The notes under the pieces were generated by a model. It did no database searches. It was given only the letters and a program-made list of their open reading frames with translations, and had not been told where the DNA came from. The translations under genes were made by a program, and so were the position numbers. Below, one piece after another: positions 36,199-44,911 of a stretch of 53,514 nt of DNA (the stretch's first letter is position 1; every line of letters starts with the position of its first letter). The stretch lies in contig NZ_JABXKP010000031.1 of assembly GCF_017114985.1 (NCBI RefSeq), positions 1 to 53,514 of the forward strand, in the 5' to 3' direction. Source of the stretch: Nostoc sp. JL33. Its GTDB lineage: Bacteria; Cyanobacteriota; Cyanobacteriia; Cyanobacteriales; Nostocaceae.

Positions 36199-37341
36199 AT
36201 GGATTTCGTGAATTTAAGAAAAACGGGTGATAGTTGGAAATTTGCGACTGAAGCTGATTTAGAAGATTTTGTTTGGGCAAATTTAAAGGAACTTTTCGGA
36301 TTAATTCCCCTAAAGCGACAATATTATGTTAATGGTCAAATTTGCGATATCTTAGCATTGAATGATAAGAAACAGTTAGTAGTGCTGGAATTGAAAAACG
36401 GTGAAGACAGATATATTATTCAGCAACTAACTCGATATTATGACGCTTTACAGGAAGTAAAACCTTTACAAGACGAAATAGACTATCAGCAACCTATTAG
36501 GTTAATAGCAATTAAGCCTGATTTTCACAAAGATAATTTTACAGATAGAAAATATAATCATTTGTCTATTGATTTCTTTGAATTTGCCGTTTTAGCAGAT
36601 GGTATTAACTATTATTTACAGATAAAAAATTTAGATAATGGTAAAGTTTCAAAAATAGAAGTTCCTCATCAGGACAGAGAAAGGAATGAAGATATACCCC
36701 CACCTTCTAGAGGGCTGATGAACCGTCTAACCAAATGCTCTTCTGAACAACACGAGGGAATATTGAAAATTCGTCAAAAGGTTCTTAGCTTTGATAAACG
36801 GATGGAAGAAATGTCTTCTGCTGTTGGTTTTAGATATGGAAATGGTAATAGAAAAACAAGTAAATTCTGCGCTGAATTTTACTTTGATAGTAAAGGAATA
36901 CCAATTATATTTTTATGGTTAGGTTTAAAAAATAATAGTAGTGACCGCATAAGTAGAGCAAGGATTTGGACAGATTGGCAAAGTAATGCTTTGTTAGAGG
37001 GATATGTACCAAGTGGAATTGGTGTAAAGATGAATTCATCCAAAAAGACACTTTCAAATAGAGTAAAAATAATGAATGAATTAGCATACAACGAAAATTC
37101 TAAGTATCGACGAGAATATAAATATATTTATCAACATTTTAAAGATAGAAACAGAATAGCTAGAAAACTTAATAACTCTGAACCTTTAACATATGAAGAA
37201 AGAAAATTATTAGAGATTGATGTAAATAAATTTCCTGTTAATTACGGTGGTGAAAGACCTAATATATATAAATTTGATCACTATGATTCTCTATATGGAT
37301 TAGTTGATTTAGCTTTAGAAAGATGGCGACAAAGACTATAA
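36199..37341 (+). CDS. NucS/DUF91-type endonuclease with unknown C-terminal domain
   Basis: 380 aa. The N-terminal third (EADLEDFVWANLKELFGLIP then LKRQYYVNGQICDILALNDK and KQLVVLELKNGEDRYIIQQL) matches the PD-(D/E)XK core of NucS/DUF91-like nucleases: Asp in CDILAL and Glu-x-Lys in VLELKNG. The C-terminal ~200 residues (EGILKIRQKVLSFDKRMEEM, CAEFYFDSKGIPIIFLWLGL, RARIWTDWQSNALL) look like DUF5655-type domains that follow such nucleases. Low GC relative to neighbours. An orphan restriction- or repair-like nuclease; no methyltransferase beside it. Confidence 0.75.
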   Translation: MDFVNLRKTGDSWKFATEADLEDFVWANLKELFGLIPLKRQYYVNGQICDILALNDKKQLVVLELKNGEDRYIIQQLTRYYDALQEVKPLQDEIDYQQPIRLIAIKPDFHKDNFTDRKYNHLSIDFFEFAVLADGINYYLQIKNLDNGKVSKIEVPHQDRERNEDIPPPSRGLMNRLTKCSSEQHEGILKIRQKVLSFDKRMEEMSSAVGFRYGNGNRKTSKFCAEFYFDSKGIPIIFLWLGLKNNSSDRISRARIWTDWQSNALLEGYVPSGIGVKMNSSKKTLSNRVKIMNELAYNENSKYRREYKYIYQHFKDRNRIARKLNNSEPLTYEERKLLEIDVNKFPVNYGGERPNIYKFDHYDSLYGLVDLALERWRQRL

Positions 37342-37583
37342 GCAAAGTATGACTATCGCAATCCTACTAAACATTTCAGCAGATTACTATAGTCGATATT
37401 GCTTTAGAAACTTGGCTCAAAAAGCTTTAAGTAAAACTACACTGACGCTACTGATAAGTTTTCCTAATAAATTATATTATTACAAATTATTACAATTTTG
37501 TCATATATTAATATTTGCAGCCCTCCTTGCAGATATCTATATTTGTTTAGCGGCGAATTCTATTCACCGGAAGAATTAAACCC

Positions 37584-38231
37584 ATGAGTCAAATAGTCTG
37601 GATAGCAAGACACGCTAACCGCCTCGACTTCGTAAACCCTGATTGGTTCCTCACCGCCGAACGACGCTACGATCCACCTTTGTCTGATGATGGTATGGTG
37701 CAGGCACAACAGTTAGCGAAACGATTGAAAAGAGAAAATATTGCCCATATTTTCGCTTCTCCTTTCCTGCGAACCGTACAGACGGCAAACGCAGTTGCAG
37801 AAGTTCTGAATTTGCCGATCAAATTGGAAACAGGCTTGAGTGAATGGCTAAACCCAGTTTGGATGACAGAAGAACCCGGAAGACTCTCGACTCCAGCATT
37901 AGCAGAGTTATTCCCCAGAATTGACACCAGCTACACTTCGCGCATCGCCGCTAAATATCCTGAAACTCACGAAAAAGTACGAGAACGTTCTGGGCAAACT
38001 GCGAGATGTTTAGCTACTGAGTACTTGCCAGAGGATATCCTGCTAGTGGCACATGGTGCATCTGTGTTGGGGGGAGCAATGGGGCTAGTGGGGGAAATTG
38101 CCAAAACAGAAGTTAAAGCTTCTTTATGTTCGCTGGTAAAAGTGGTACGCCAAGACCCAGAATGGTTATTAGAACTAACGGGAGATACTTCCCATTTAAC
38201 CCACATAGAAGAAGTTATTCGATTTGCTTAA
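37584..38231 (+). CDS. Histidine phosphatase family protein
   Basis: 215 aa, phosphoglycerate-mutase-like fold. N-terminal catalytic motif VWIARHANRLDF (RHA in place of RHG), Arg in IFASPFLRTVQTANAV, second catalytic His in ILLVAHGASVLGGAM. ETGLSEWLNP provides the acid position. Resembles the UBASH3/Sts-type small phosphatases; the substrate is unknown. Conventional base composition. Independent gene, 85 bases before glucokinase. Confidence 0.85.
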   Translation: MSQIVWIARHANRLDFVNPDWFLTAERRYDPPLSDDGMVQAQQLAKRLKRENIAHIFASPFLRTVQTANAVAEVLNLPIKLETGLSEWLNPVWMTEEPGRLSTPALAELFPRIDTSYTSRIAAKYPETHEKVRERSGQTARCLATEYLPEDILLVAHGASVLGGAMGLVGEIAKTEVKASLCSLVKVVRQDPEWLLELTGDTSHLTHIEEVIRFA

Positions 38232-38316
38232 ACCTCTGATAGAGATTTGGGTTCATGACTTCTGCTAGGTTGGGTATATCCTACAAAAAAAGTAATTTAA
38301 TTCACGAATAAATTCT

Positions 38317-39342
38317 ATGACTTTGTTACTAGCAGGAGACATCGGCGGTACGAAAACTATTCTGCAATTGGTTGAAACATCAGATTCATCAGCAATACAT
38401 ACTATTTATCAGGAAAGTTACCACAGTGCCGATTTTCCTGATTTGGTACCGATAGTGCAGCAGTTTTTGGTCAAAGCTAATACACCCATACCAGAAAAGG
38501 CTTGTTTTGCGATCGCAGGCCCCATTGTCAAAAATACTGCCAAACTGACCAATTTAGCCTGGTTCCTAGATACCGAACGTTTAGAAGAAGAATTGGGTAT
38601 CTCACATATTTCTTTGATTAACGACTTCGCCGCCGTTGGCTATGGCATTTCAGGTTTAGAAAAGCAAGACTTGCTGACGTTGCAAGTTGGCAAATCTCAA
38701 CCCGAAGCCCCCATTGGAATTATTGGTGCTGGTACTGGCTTAGGGCAAGGATTTTTAATTAAGCAGGGAAACCACTATCAAGTCTTTCCCTCAGAAGGTG
38801 GACACGCTGACTTTGCCCCTCGGAACGAGATCGAGTTTCAACTGTTGAAACACCTGCTGGCTAAACATGATATCCAGCGAGTTTCTGTGGAACGCGTGGT
38901 TTCTGGAATGGGAATTGTGGCAATTTACCAATTTTTGCGCGATCGCAAATTTGCCGCCGAATTACCAGATATTGCCCAAATCGTTAGAACTTGGGAACAA
39001 GAAGCCGGAAAGGAAGAGAAAAGTGTTGATCCCGGTGCTGCCATTGGTACTGCTGCACTAGAAAAACGCGATCGCCTCTGTGAACAAACTTTGCAATTAT
39101 TTATAGACGCTTATGGTGCAGAAGCCGGGAATCTCGCCCTTAAACTTCTACCTTACGGTGGCTTATACATCGCTGGTGGAATTGCGCCCAAAATCCTGCC
39201 CTTAATCCAAAATAGCGGTTTCTTATTAAATTTCACTCAAAAAGGGAGGATGCGCCCCCTCCTTGAAGAGATCCCCGTGTATGTTATCCTCAACCCGCAA
39301 GTGGGGCTAATAGGTGCTGCTTTATGTGCTGCTAGGTTATAA
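38317..39342 (+). CDS. glk: Glucokinase
   Basis: 341 aa, ATP-dependent glucokinase of the ROK/hexokinase (Glk) superfamily. ATP-binding LAGDIGGTKTILQLVE, sugar-binding LINDFAAVGYGI (catalytic Asp), GIIGAGTGLGQGFLIKQ, the segment FPSEGGHADFAPRNEIEFQL typical of bacterial Glk, and the adenosine motif GGLYIAGGIAPKILPL. Phosphorylates glucose entering glycolysis or the oxidative pentose pathway, relevant for dark or heterotrophic growth. Intact and complete. Confidence 0.95.
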   Translation: MTLLLAGDIGGTKTILQLVETSDSSAIHTIYQESYHSADFPDLVPIVQQFLVKANTPIPEKACFAIAGPIVKNTAKLTNLAWFLDTERLEEELGISHISLINDFAAVGYGISGLEKQDLLTLQVGKSQPEAPIGIIGAGTGLGQGFLIKQGNHYQVFPSEGGHADFAPRNEIEFQLLKHLLAKHDIQRVSVERVVSGMGIVAIYQFLRDRKFAAELPDIAQIVRTWEQEAGKEEKSVDPGAAIGTAALEKRDRLCEQTLQLFIDAYGAEAGNLALKLLPYGGLYIAGGIAPKILPLIQNSGFLLNFTQKGRMRPLLEEIPVYVILNPQVGLIGAALCAARL

Positions 39343-39387
39343 CAGCTAGCATCATCAGTGATATCAGCATCTTAAAACGTCAAAAAT

Positions 39388-39990
39388 ATGACAATTAAAA
39401 GTCTGTTGCCATTAATCGCCGCCACCTTTGTCTGTGGTGGATGTGTTCTGGTGGAGGCGCGTCAACCCAAACTTCCAAAGGCTGTTGTCAAACCAACCGT
39501 TTCTCAACCCGCGCAACCGCAATGGAAGTTATTCACCGCTCCAGATGGACGCTTTACTATTTTGATGCCGGGAAGCCCCAACAGAAATACCCAATACCAA
39601 AAAACTTACATGGGGGAAATTACTTTAAAAATATTTATCGCTCAACCACCAAAACAGCAAGTAGCATATGTAGTTGCTTACAATGATTTTCCTTATAGTT
39701 ATGGTGAAATGACTGATCCTCAAGCTGTACTTAATAATGCACGGGATATGGCTTTAAAGACTACGAAAAGTCATTTAATTAGTCAACGAAATATTCGTAG
39801 TTCCAATAATCATCCTGGCAAAGAAATTGAGTACATCAATTCTGGAGGGAAAATCACTAAAAGTAGAATGTATGTTGCCCAAGGGCGATTGTATCAAGTA
39901 ATGGCAATAACTACAAAAAAACAGCAGAATACGTTAGCTAAAACCATTACTGGGTATTTAAATTCCTTCCATGTAGTTTTGAAAAATTGA
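39388..39990 (+). CDS. Secreted/lipoprotein-like protein with PsbP/DUF1795-like domain
   Basis: 200 aa. Signal-like N-terminus (MTIKSLLPLIAATFVCGGCV) with Cys 19 after two Gly, an imperfect lipobox, then a Pro/Lys/Gln-rich linker to residue ~45. The domain WKLFTAPDGRFTILMPGSPN followed by GKEIEYINSGGKITKSRMYV resembles the single-domain PsbP-like/DUF1795 fold common in Nostocales envelopes. Likely lipid-anchored in periplasm or thylakoid lumen; function unknown. Confidence 0.7.
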   Translation: MTIKSLLPLIAATFVCGGCVLVEARQPKLPKAVVKPTVSQPAQPQWKLFTAPDGRFTILMPGSPNRNTQYQKTYMGEITLKIFIAQPPKQQVAYVVAYNDFPYSYGEMTDPQAVLNNARDMALKTTKSHLISQRNIRSSNNHPGKEIEYINSGGKITKSRMYVAQGRLYQVMAITTKKQQNTLAKTITGYLNSFHVVLKN

Positions 39991-40026
39991 GTTGAAGAAG
40001 AATGCAGAATTCCGAATTAGGATTGC

Positions 40027-40303
40027 TATAGCAGTCCTAATTCATTTGTGAAAATTTCTGTTGATTCCTCTCTCTGCGTGTGTCTTCAAAAGTTCAGATG
40101 CCTGCGGGGGGCTGCGCCAACGCCCGAAGTCGCCACAACGCTCTTAACCCGCGCAAGGCACTTCTCTTCGGAAGCCGGCGCTCTCTTGGAAAATTGCTCC
40201 TCTTGGGGAGACCCCAAGACCGACATTTTCCGCTCCGACTTTTCGCTGCGCCTGGAGCGGTTCGTTAAAACAGTAATTTCACAACTCAGATAAGATTGCT
40301 ATA
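40027..40303. mobile_element. MITE-like element, TATAGCA-type ends, with nested repeats
   Basis: Left end tatagcagtcctaattcatt with gtgaaaatt beyond; right end, inverted, reads tatagcaatcttatctgagt with gtgaaatt. The ends resemble those of the element at 42679-42782. The interior is packed with GC-rich small dispersed repeats (40100-40260). Confidence 0.5.
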
Positions 40304-40456
40304 TATACAAGGGACTGAAAATAAAAAAACATCCCAAATTCGCTTGTGGGATGGGTGTCCGCACTACGTGCCGCTACGCGAACACCCGTCCGATATTCTG
40401 GGCGGGCTTTTCGACCCACCCCACAAGATGGATAATTTCTTTCTTGGAAGTCCCTA

Positions 40457-40560
40457 ATACCGTTTCACTTTAATAATGATACAAATACGTTGGTAGGGGC
40501 ACAGCATTGCTGTGCCCCTACGAGAAATCTATATGTATCAGGGTTTGTCTGAAATGGTAT
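40457..40560. mobile_element. 104-bp inverted-repeat element with central palindrome
   Basis: Terminal repeats ataccgtttca / tgaaatggtat (one mismatch). In the centre lies the perfect 27-bp palindrome taggggcacagca-t-tgctgtgccccta (40494-40520), a near copy of the one at 5114-5140. Confidence 0.55.
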
Positions 40561-40761
40561 AACATGGTGCGTTAGGGCTTTAACCTAACGCAGTCTACCG
40601 AAGATTTACTTCTGCTGTATTTTAATAATTATTTAATTTTTTAAGCTCATATCATACAACTTATACGCTACTTAATCGCTTCCTAAAACATGATTTCTAA
40701 CACTAGGATGTCATACTAAAAATAATTAGCAAATTATCATTTAACAATTTAGGCTAGGAAA

Positions 40762-40941
40762 ATGAAACATTTATTAACGAGTCGAAATAATTTGATTATT
40801 GGTTGCAGTCAAGCTGATATATCTACAAAAATCAGTCAATCTATGAAGGGAAAATCTACTTGTCTTTGCTGTTCAAATGCTTTACTCCGTCACGTCAGTT
40901 CAAAAGGAGTTTACTGGCGTTGTAGCTACTGCTATCAGTAA
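40762..40941 (+). CDS. 59-aa zinc-ribbon-like small protein
   Basis: ATG 40762, preceded by AGG at 40751-40753. Reading the DNA gives MKHLLTSRNNLIIGCSQADI then STKISQSMKGKSTCLCCSNA and LLRHVSSKGVYWRCSYCYQ. Two CxxC knuckles (CLCC at 34-37, CSYC at 54-57), 16 residues apart, make a plausible mini zinc ribbon. It lies 116 bases before the DUF1816 gene on the same strand. Function unknown. Being under 60 codons it is easily missed by gene callers. Confidence 0.6.
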   Translation: MKHLLTSRNNLIIGCSQADISTKISQSMKGKSTCLCCSNALLRHVSSKGVYWRCSYCYQ

Positions 40942-41057
40942 ATGCCATTTTAGAAAACGACAGGAGGAAAAATGAAGAATGTCTTGATATCGCACTTTAC
41001 TTTAATCTGTGATCCAAAATTTCTTTAATCAAGTTTAATTAATCATTCGTATCCCTG

Positions 41058-41306
41058 ATGAATTTATTTGAATCTAATCAGTCAGAGTTTGCCTGGTGGG
41101 TAGAAATTAACACCACTGTTCCGCGCTGTACTTATTACTTTGGCCCTTTTGATAGTGAAAAAGAGGCACAACTTTCTAGAAGTGGCTACGTCGAAGACTT
41201 ATATCAGGAAGGAGCCAGAGACATCATTGCATTAGTCAAGCAATGTCAGCCTGATGTCCTAACGATTTTTCAGCAGGAAGCACAAGTCGAAGTATTTAGT
41301 TTTTGA
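41058..41306 (+). CDS. DUF1816 family protein
   Basis: 82 aa. AWWVEINTTVPRCTYYFGPF then KEAQLSRSGYVEDLYQEGAR and VKQCQPDVLTIFQQ is the complete DUF1816 signature, a cyanobacteria-specific small domain related to phycobilisome linker CpcD-type folds in size but of unknown function. A large perfect hairpin lies 49 bases beyond the stop. Confidence 0.85.
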   Translation: MNLFESNQSEFAWWVEINTTVPRCTYYFGPFDSEKEAQLSRSGYVEDLYQEGARDIIALVKQCQPDVLTIFQQEAQVEVFSF

Positions 41307-41354
41307 AGCCCGTCTTGCAGATATTTTGCTAAAAGGGGTTTTTCAATAATATAA

Positions 41355-41399
41355 CTTGTTGCATAATTTAGAGCTTATATCTCTAAATTATGCAACAAG
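41355..41399. repeat. Perfect 19-bp inverted repeat, 7-base loop
   Basis: cttgttgcataatttagag (41355-41373) pairs fully with ctctaaattatgcaacaag (41381-41399), followed by aattttt. It may terminate the DUF1816 transcript or be a small palindromic mobile unit. Confidence 0.7.
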
Positions 41400-41672
41400 A
41401 ATTTTTGAGCAAGCAAGTATTCATAAGTAAGCTCTCAATCTCTACTTAAGCATTACAGATCAATGTTTAAGCTCAAATCTTGCCAAAGCTTGAGATGTAT
41501 AAGATAAACGTATAACTTTGAGTTTGTTACAAAACTTTAAAAAATAAGAGTATACTCTGGGATTTTGTATAAGATTAATCGAGTAGAATAGTGATATCAC
41601 AGAAAAAGCTATAATATTGCAGACCTTAATAAAAGTTTAAGTTCATGATTTAAGGAGCAGGGTATTTGTCCT
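41400..41672. other. AT-rich intergenic region
   Basis: No gene or structured repeat seen; presumably the promoter region of the HTH-type gene at 41673. Confidence 0.35.
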
Positions 41673-42152
41673 ATGGTCAAGCGATCGCTCCAAGCATCAC
41701 TTACTGGCATTCAAGAGGCTAAAAAAGCATTTGCTCGCAAGGGGTGGACACAAGAGAATCTAGCTCTTGAAGTTGACCTCAAGACTAGACAACCAATTTG
41801 GCGGTTTTTCAGTAGTCGTCCGGTTGAGCGTCATACCTTTATTGAAATTTGTTCGGTGTTGTCACTGAATTGGCGAGAGATTGCGACTAATCCTCCGGCA
41901 GAATTCAGTCAACGAGAAGAATTCACCCAGCCCTGTGTCTTGGATATTGATATATTAGTGCAAAAAGTGCGATGTCTACGACGGGCTACGCCTACGCAAC
42001 GCTTCGACAAAATTCAAGATCAGTGTGGTATTTTGCAGTTATTGGATATCAGCCGTCCAGTTGCCTTTCTGCACTTTTTATTTGACCTATCCGGTTGTCT
42101 TGCCTCCTTAAGACTACGGATTTTTCAGCCCACTTTGCACTTAAAGCCCTAA
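41673..42152 (+). pseudogene. N-terminal fragment of an HTH-NACHT/STAND-type protein
   Basis: 159 aa. AKKAFARKGWTQENLALEVD followed by LKTRQPIWRFFSSRPVERHT and FIEICSVLSLNWREIATNPP is an XRE-like domain that in cyanobacteria precedes NACHT/NB-ARC ATPase modules. Beyond VLDIDILVQKVR a dispersed repeat inserts CLRRATPTQ in frame, family sequence resumes at RFDKIQDQCGILQLLDISRP, then the protein ends in unrelated residues. No Walker motifs exist downstream. The fragment's TAA (42150-42152) shares one base with the ATG of the next gene, so it is still translated up to a coupled regulator. The XRE-STAND assignment is from pattern memory. Confidence 0.55.
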
Positions 42153-42622
42153 TGGCAGGTCTTATTATGAATTTAATCAATGACTTTTGCTTGGCAGTTG
42201 GGATACTCAAAGGTGTACAAGTACTCGTTGTAGACAACGATCGCGATAGTAGAGATTTGTACGCGTTGTTACTCAAAGACCTGAGCGCAAATGTGATTAC
42301 TGCTGGTTCTATAAAAGAAGCTTTAGAAATCCTGAGTTTTTTCACGCCCAACATCCTAGTCTGTGAAATTAGGTTCTTAGGTGAAAGTATTTATACATTG
42401 CTAAATACATTGAATGCTATGGAAGCAGACAATGGTAATCATATTCCAATCATTGTGACTTCAACATCTACCACAGGTACTCATGACCAAATTCCAGAGG
42501 TAGAGTTTGAAGAATATCTACTTAAACCATTCGACCTTGACAAATTTGTTTCCATGATTACGAATCAAATACAGTCACATGTGGGGGAAAATTTTAGCCC
42601 CGAACTACTAGTTTTACACTAA
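42152..42622 (+). CDS. Stand-alone receiver protein with Glu at the phosphorylation site
   Basis: About 156 aa, one receiver domain. VQVLVVDNDRDSRDLYALLL supplies the acidic pocket, IIVTSTS the Thr/Ser and YLLKPFDLDKF the conserved Lys. Where the phospho-Asp should be, at the end of strand 3, the sequence is ILVCEIRFLGES, Glu instead of Asp, which cannot be phosphorylated normally and may mimic the active state. No output domain. ATG 42152 overlaps the upstream stop (TAATG); ATG 42167 with GGCAGG before it is an equally good start. Role unknown, perhaps protein-protein signalling. Confidence 0.75.
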   Translation: MAGLIMNLINDFCLAVGILKGVQVLVVDNDRDSRDLYALLLKDLSANVITAGSIKEALEILSFFTPNILVCEIRFLGESIYTLLNTLNAMEADNGNHIPIIVTSTSTTGTHDQIPEVEFEEYLLKPFDLDKFVSMITNQIQSHVGENFSPELLVLH

Positions 42623-42678
42623 TAGATGAGTTTAAGTATCTGCATTGTTTTCCCGTCTTAAAATAAATCTGGACTGCA

Positions 42679-42782
42679 TATAGCAATCCGAATTGAAACG
42701 TGAGAAAATACAGAGATAAAAAGTATGTGTCTATAAGCATTTCAGCAATTTTCTATCTCACGAATGATTTAGGATTGCTATA
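42679..42782. mobile_element. 104-bp MITE-like element, TATAGCAATCC ends
   Basis: tatagcaatcc (42679-42689) is matched by ggattgctata (42772-42782) inverted; the similarity extends inward (gtgaga / tctcac). Same family as 40027-40303. Confidence 0.55.
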
Positions 42783-42884
42783 GCTAAAGTCCACTAAAGT
42801 GGATTCAAACCCTTGCTCAGGTAACAACCGTAGGGGCAATATAGTTCGGTTAAGGCAAGAGACGCGATAAATCGCCGTCTCTAC

Positions 42885-43148
42885 GTTGCTAATACTTCAC
42901 TTGCTGATGATCAAGGCAAAAAACGGCTTTTGTACGAAGATTTAGGAGTAAAAGAATACTGGATTTTAAATGTCCAGAATATGCAAGTTATGGCTTTTGT
43001 TATTGAAAACCAAGGTAGTAGGCGGACTATAGAATCTCAGGTATTACCAGGATTAGCAATTTCTTTATTAAACGATGCATTACGGCGAACTCGTCAAATA
43101 AATCAAAGTCAAGTTGGTGCTTGGTTATTAACCCAATTTCAGCAATAA
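42885..43148 (+). pseudogene. C-terminal fragment of a Uma2-family gene
   Basis: ANTSLADDQGKKRLLYEDLG then VKEYWILNVQNMQVMAFVIE is the second half of a Uma2 nuclease (usual KRxxYExxGVxEYW motif). The first ~100 residues with the catalytic Asp are missing; upstream is a repeat (gagacgcgataaatcgccgtctct, 42859-42882). The fragment ends normally with LTQFQQ. Remnant. Confidence 0.65.
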
Positions 43149-43434
43149 TTACTTGAACCATTCTCAATAACCGTAGGGGAGCCAATTGTTTGTTATAGGT
43201 AGACAAACTCCCGCTACAGTACACCAGTGGCTAAAGCCACCCATTTAGGTGAAGACATACAGATATCTAATCGCTATTATGAAGGAAGATTAAGCAACTA
43301 TGAAGCTAATTATGCGTCTAGTTGTTAGTTTACTAATAAAGATTTAATCTAAAACTTTGAAAAAATCCGTATTCCTACACTTGCCCTCTCACTGAGGACT
43401 ACCCGCATAAAACAAGATTCATAGGCTTCTAGAT

Positions 43435-44901
43435 ATGGCTACGCACATAGAATTTCCAGTTATTGGCAAAGTTAAGTATCCATTACGCTGGCTGATGGGG
43501 CTGATAGCAGGGGGTGTCTTGGTTGTTGGTATCACAGCCTACACCCTGGTAAATCAAGGGAGAAAAGAAGACATTAGTCAATTAACTGTGCCAGTAGCAG
43601 CGCAAAACGTGACTTTGCGGATTACAGCGAGTGGCAAAGTCGTGCCAGTTCAGAGCGTAAATATTAGTCCGAAGAACCCCGGAGTGCTGTCGCAATTATA
43701 TGTTGAACAAGGCGATCGCATTCAACAAGGACAAATTCTCGCCCGTATGGATAGTGCTAGCATTGAAGCCCAAAAAAGCCAGTATCGTGCTAACTTAGCC
43801 CAAAGTCAAGCACAACTAGCCGAAGCCGTTGCTGGTAGTCGTCCTCAAGAAATTGCTCAAGCTAGGGCGCGATTAGCACAAGCTCAAGCCCAGCTTGCCG
43901 CCGCCCGTGCTGGTAATCGTCCCCAAGAGGTTGCTCAATCTCAATCCCAAGTGGATGCGGCTCAAGCAAAGGTGAATTATAGCAGTCAACAGGTAAAGCG
44001 TTATCAATACTTATACGAACAGGGAGCAGAGAAGAAGCAATTACTCGATCAAGCCATCAGCGAAGACAAAAGTGCTAGAGCCAGTTTAGAAGAAGCTAAA
44101 AAACGATTTTCGTTAGTCCAAAGTGGCACTCGGACTGAGGAAATCGACCAACGCCAAGCGGCTGTGAATGAAGCACGGGCGGCATTAGTTCTGTTGGAAG
44201 ATGGCACGCGTTCTGAGGAAATTGTCCAGCGTCAAGCAGCTGTTGCCTCTGCTGAGGCTCAATTGAAGGGTGTGCAAGTGCAGTTGGAAGATACAATTAT
44301 TCGCGCTCCTCTTTCGGGAATTGTGACGCAAAAGTATGCCGAACCAGGCGCGTTTGTCACACCGACAACTTCTGCTTCTACTAGTGCCTCGGCAACCTCC
44401 AGTTCAATTGTCGCTGTCGCACGCGGTTTAGAAATATTAGCTCAAGTTCCCGAAGCCGATCTTGGCAGAATGAAACAGGGACAGCAGGTGGAAATTGTCG
44501 CCGATGCCTATCCCGATCAAGTTTTTAAAGGTCATGTGCGCCTGATTGCTCCAGAAGCAGTGATAGAACAAGGTGTGACATCGTTCCAGGTGCGGGTTGC
44601 TCTCGATACTGGCACAAATAAACTGCGTTCTGGCTTAAATGTGGATCTGACTTTTTTGGGCGATCGCGTCAAGAATGCCTTAGTATTACCAACGGTGTCA
44701 ATCGTCACCGAAAAGGGCAAAACTGGCGTACTTGTACCCGGTGCAAACAATAAACCCCAATTCCGCGAAGTTACAGTTGGGGCGCAAATCCAAGAGCAAA
44801 CTCAGATTTTAGAGGGAGTTAAAGCAGGCGATCGCGTTTTTGTTAACCCTCCCAAAGACTACAAAATTGAGAAGGCAAAAGAGAAACAGAATAATTCGTA
44901 A
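43435..44901 (+). CDS. MacA-type periplasmic adaptor (HlyD family)
   Basis: 488 aa. N-terminal membrane anchor (~20-40: LRWLMGLIAGGVLVVGITAY), then the barrel-sandwich half GVLSQLYVEQGDRIQQGQIL, a long coiled-coil hairpin rich in Ala/Gln (100-290, with the internal repeats SRPQEIAQARARLAQAQAQL and NRPQEVAQSQSQVDAAQ), the second half VQLEDTIIRAPLSGIVTQKY, and a beta-barrel domain. Normal for MacA-like adaptors linking an inner-membrane ABC exporter to an outer-membrane channel. It starts an operon with the permease 10 bases downstream. Confidence 0.88.
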   Translation: MATHIEFPVIGKVKYPLRWLMGLIAGGVLVVGITAYTLVNQGRKEDISQLTVPVAAQNVTLRITASGKVVPVQSVNISPKNPGVLSQLYVEQGDRIQQGQILARMDSASIEAQKSQYRANLAQSQAQLAEAVAGSRPQEIAQARARLAQAQAQLAAARAGNRPQEVAQSQSQVDAAQAKVNYSSQQVKRYQYLYEQGAEKKQLLDQAISEDKSARASLEEAKKRFSLVQSGTRTEEIDQRQAAVNEARAALVLLEDGTRSEEIVQRQAAVASAEAQLKGVQVQLEDTIIRAPLSGIVTQKYAEPGAFVTPTTSASTSASATSSSIVAVARGLEILAQVPEADLGRMKQGQQVEIVADAYPDQVFKGHVRLIAPEAVIEQGVTSFQVRVALDTGTNKLRSGLNVDLTFLGDRVKNALVLPTVSIVTEKGKTGVLVPGANNKPQFREVTVGAQIQEQTQILEGVKAGDRVFVNPPKDYKIEKAKEKQNNS

Positions 44902-44911
44902 TTATTAACAG

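Larger units (their letters stand above)
39991..40761. other. Intergenic region filled with repeats
   Basis: 771 bases without a supported gene. It holds the two MITE-like units listed separately (40027-40303 and 40457-40560) plus GC-rich palindromes at 40331-40440 (catccca..tgggatg, gggtgt..acaccc). Two short + frames at 40048-40293 simply run through dispersed repeats. Confidence 0.5.

Noticed and set aside
37349..37579. 76-aa + strand ORF between the NucS-type gene and the histidine phosphatase
   Set aside because: Irregular hydrophobic composition, no recognisable domain and no convincing ribosome site; could be chance in AT-rich DNA.
40048..40293. Two overlapping + strand ORFs (82 and 62 aa)
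   Set aside because: They read through GC-rich small dispersed repeats inside a MITE-like element, not a gene.
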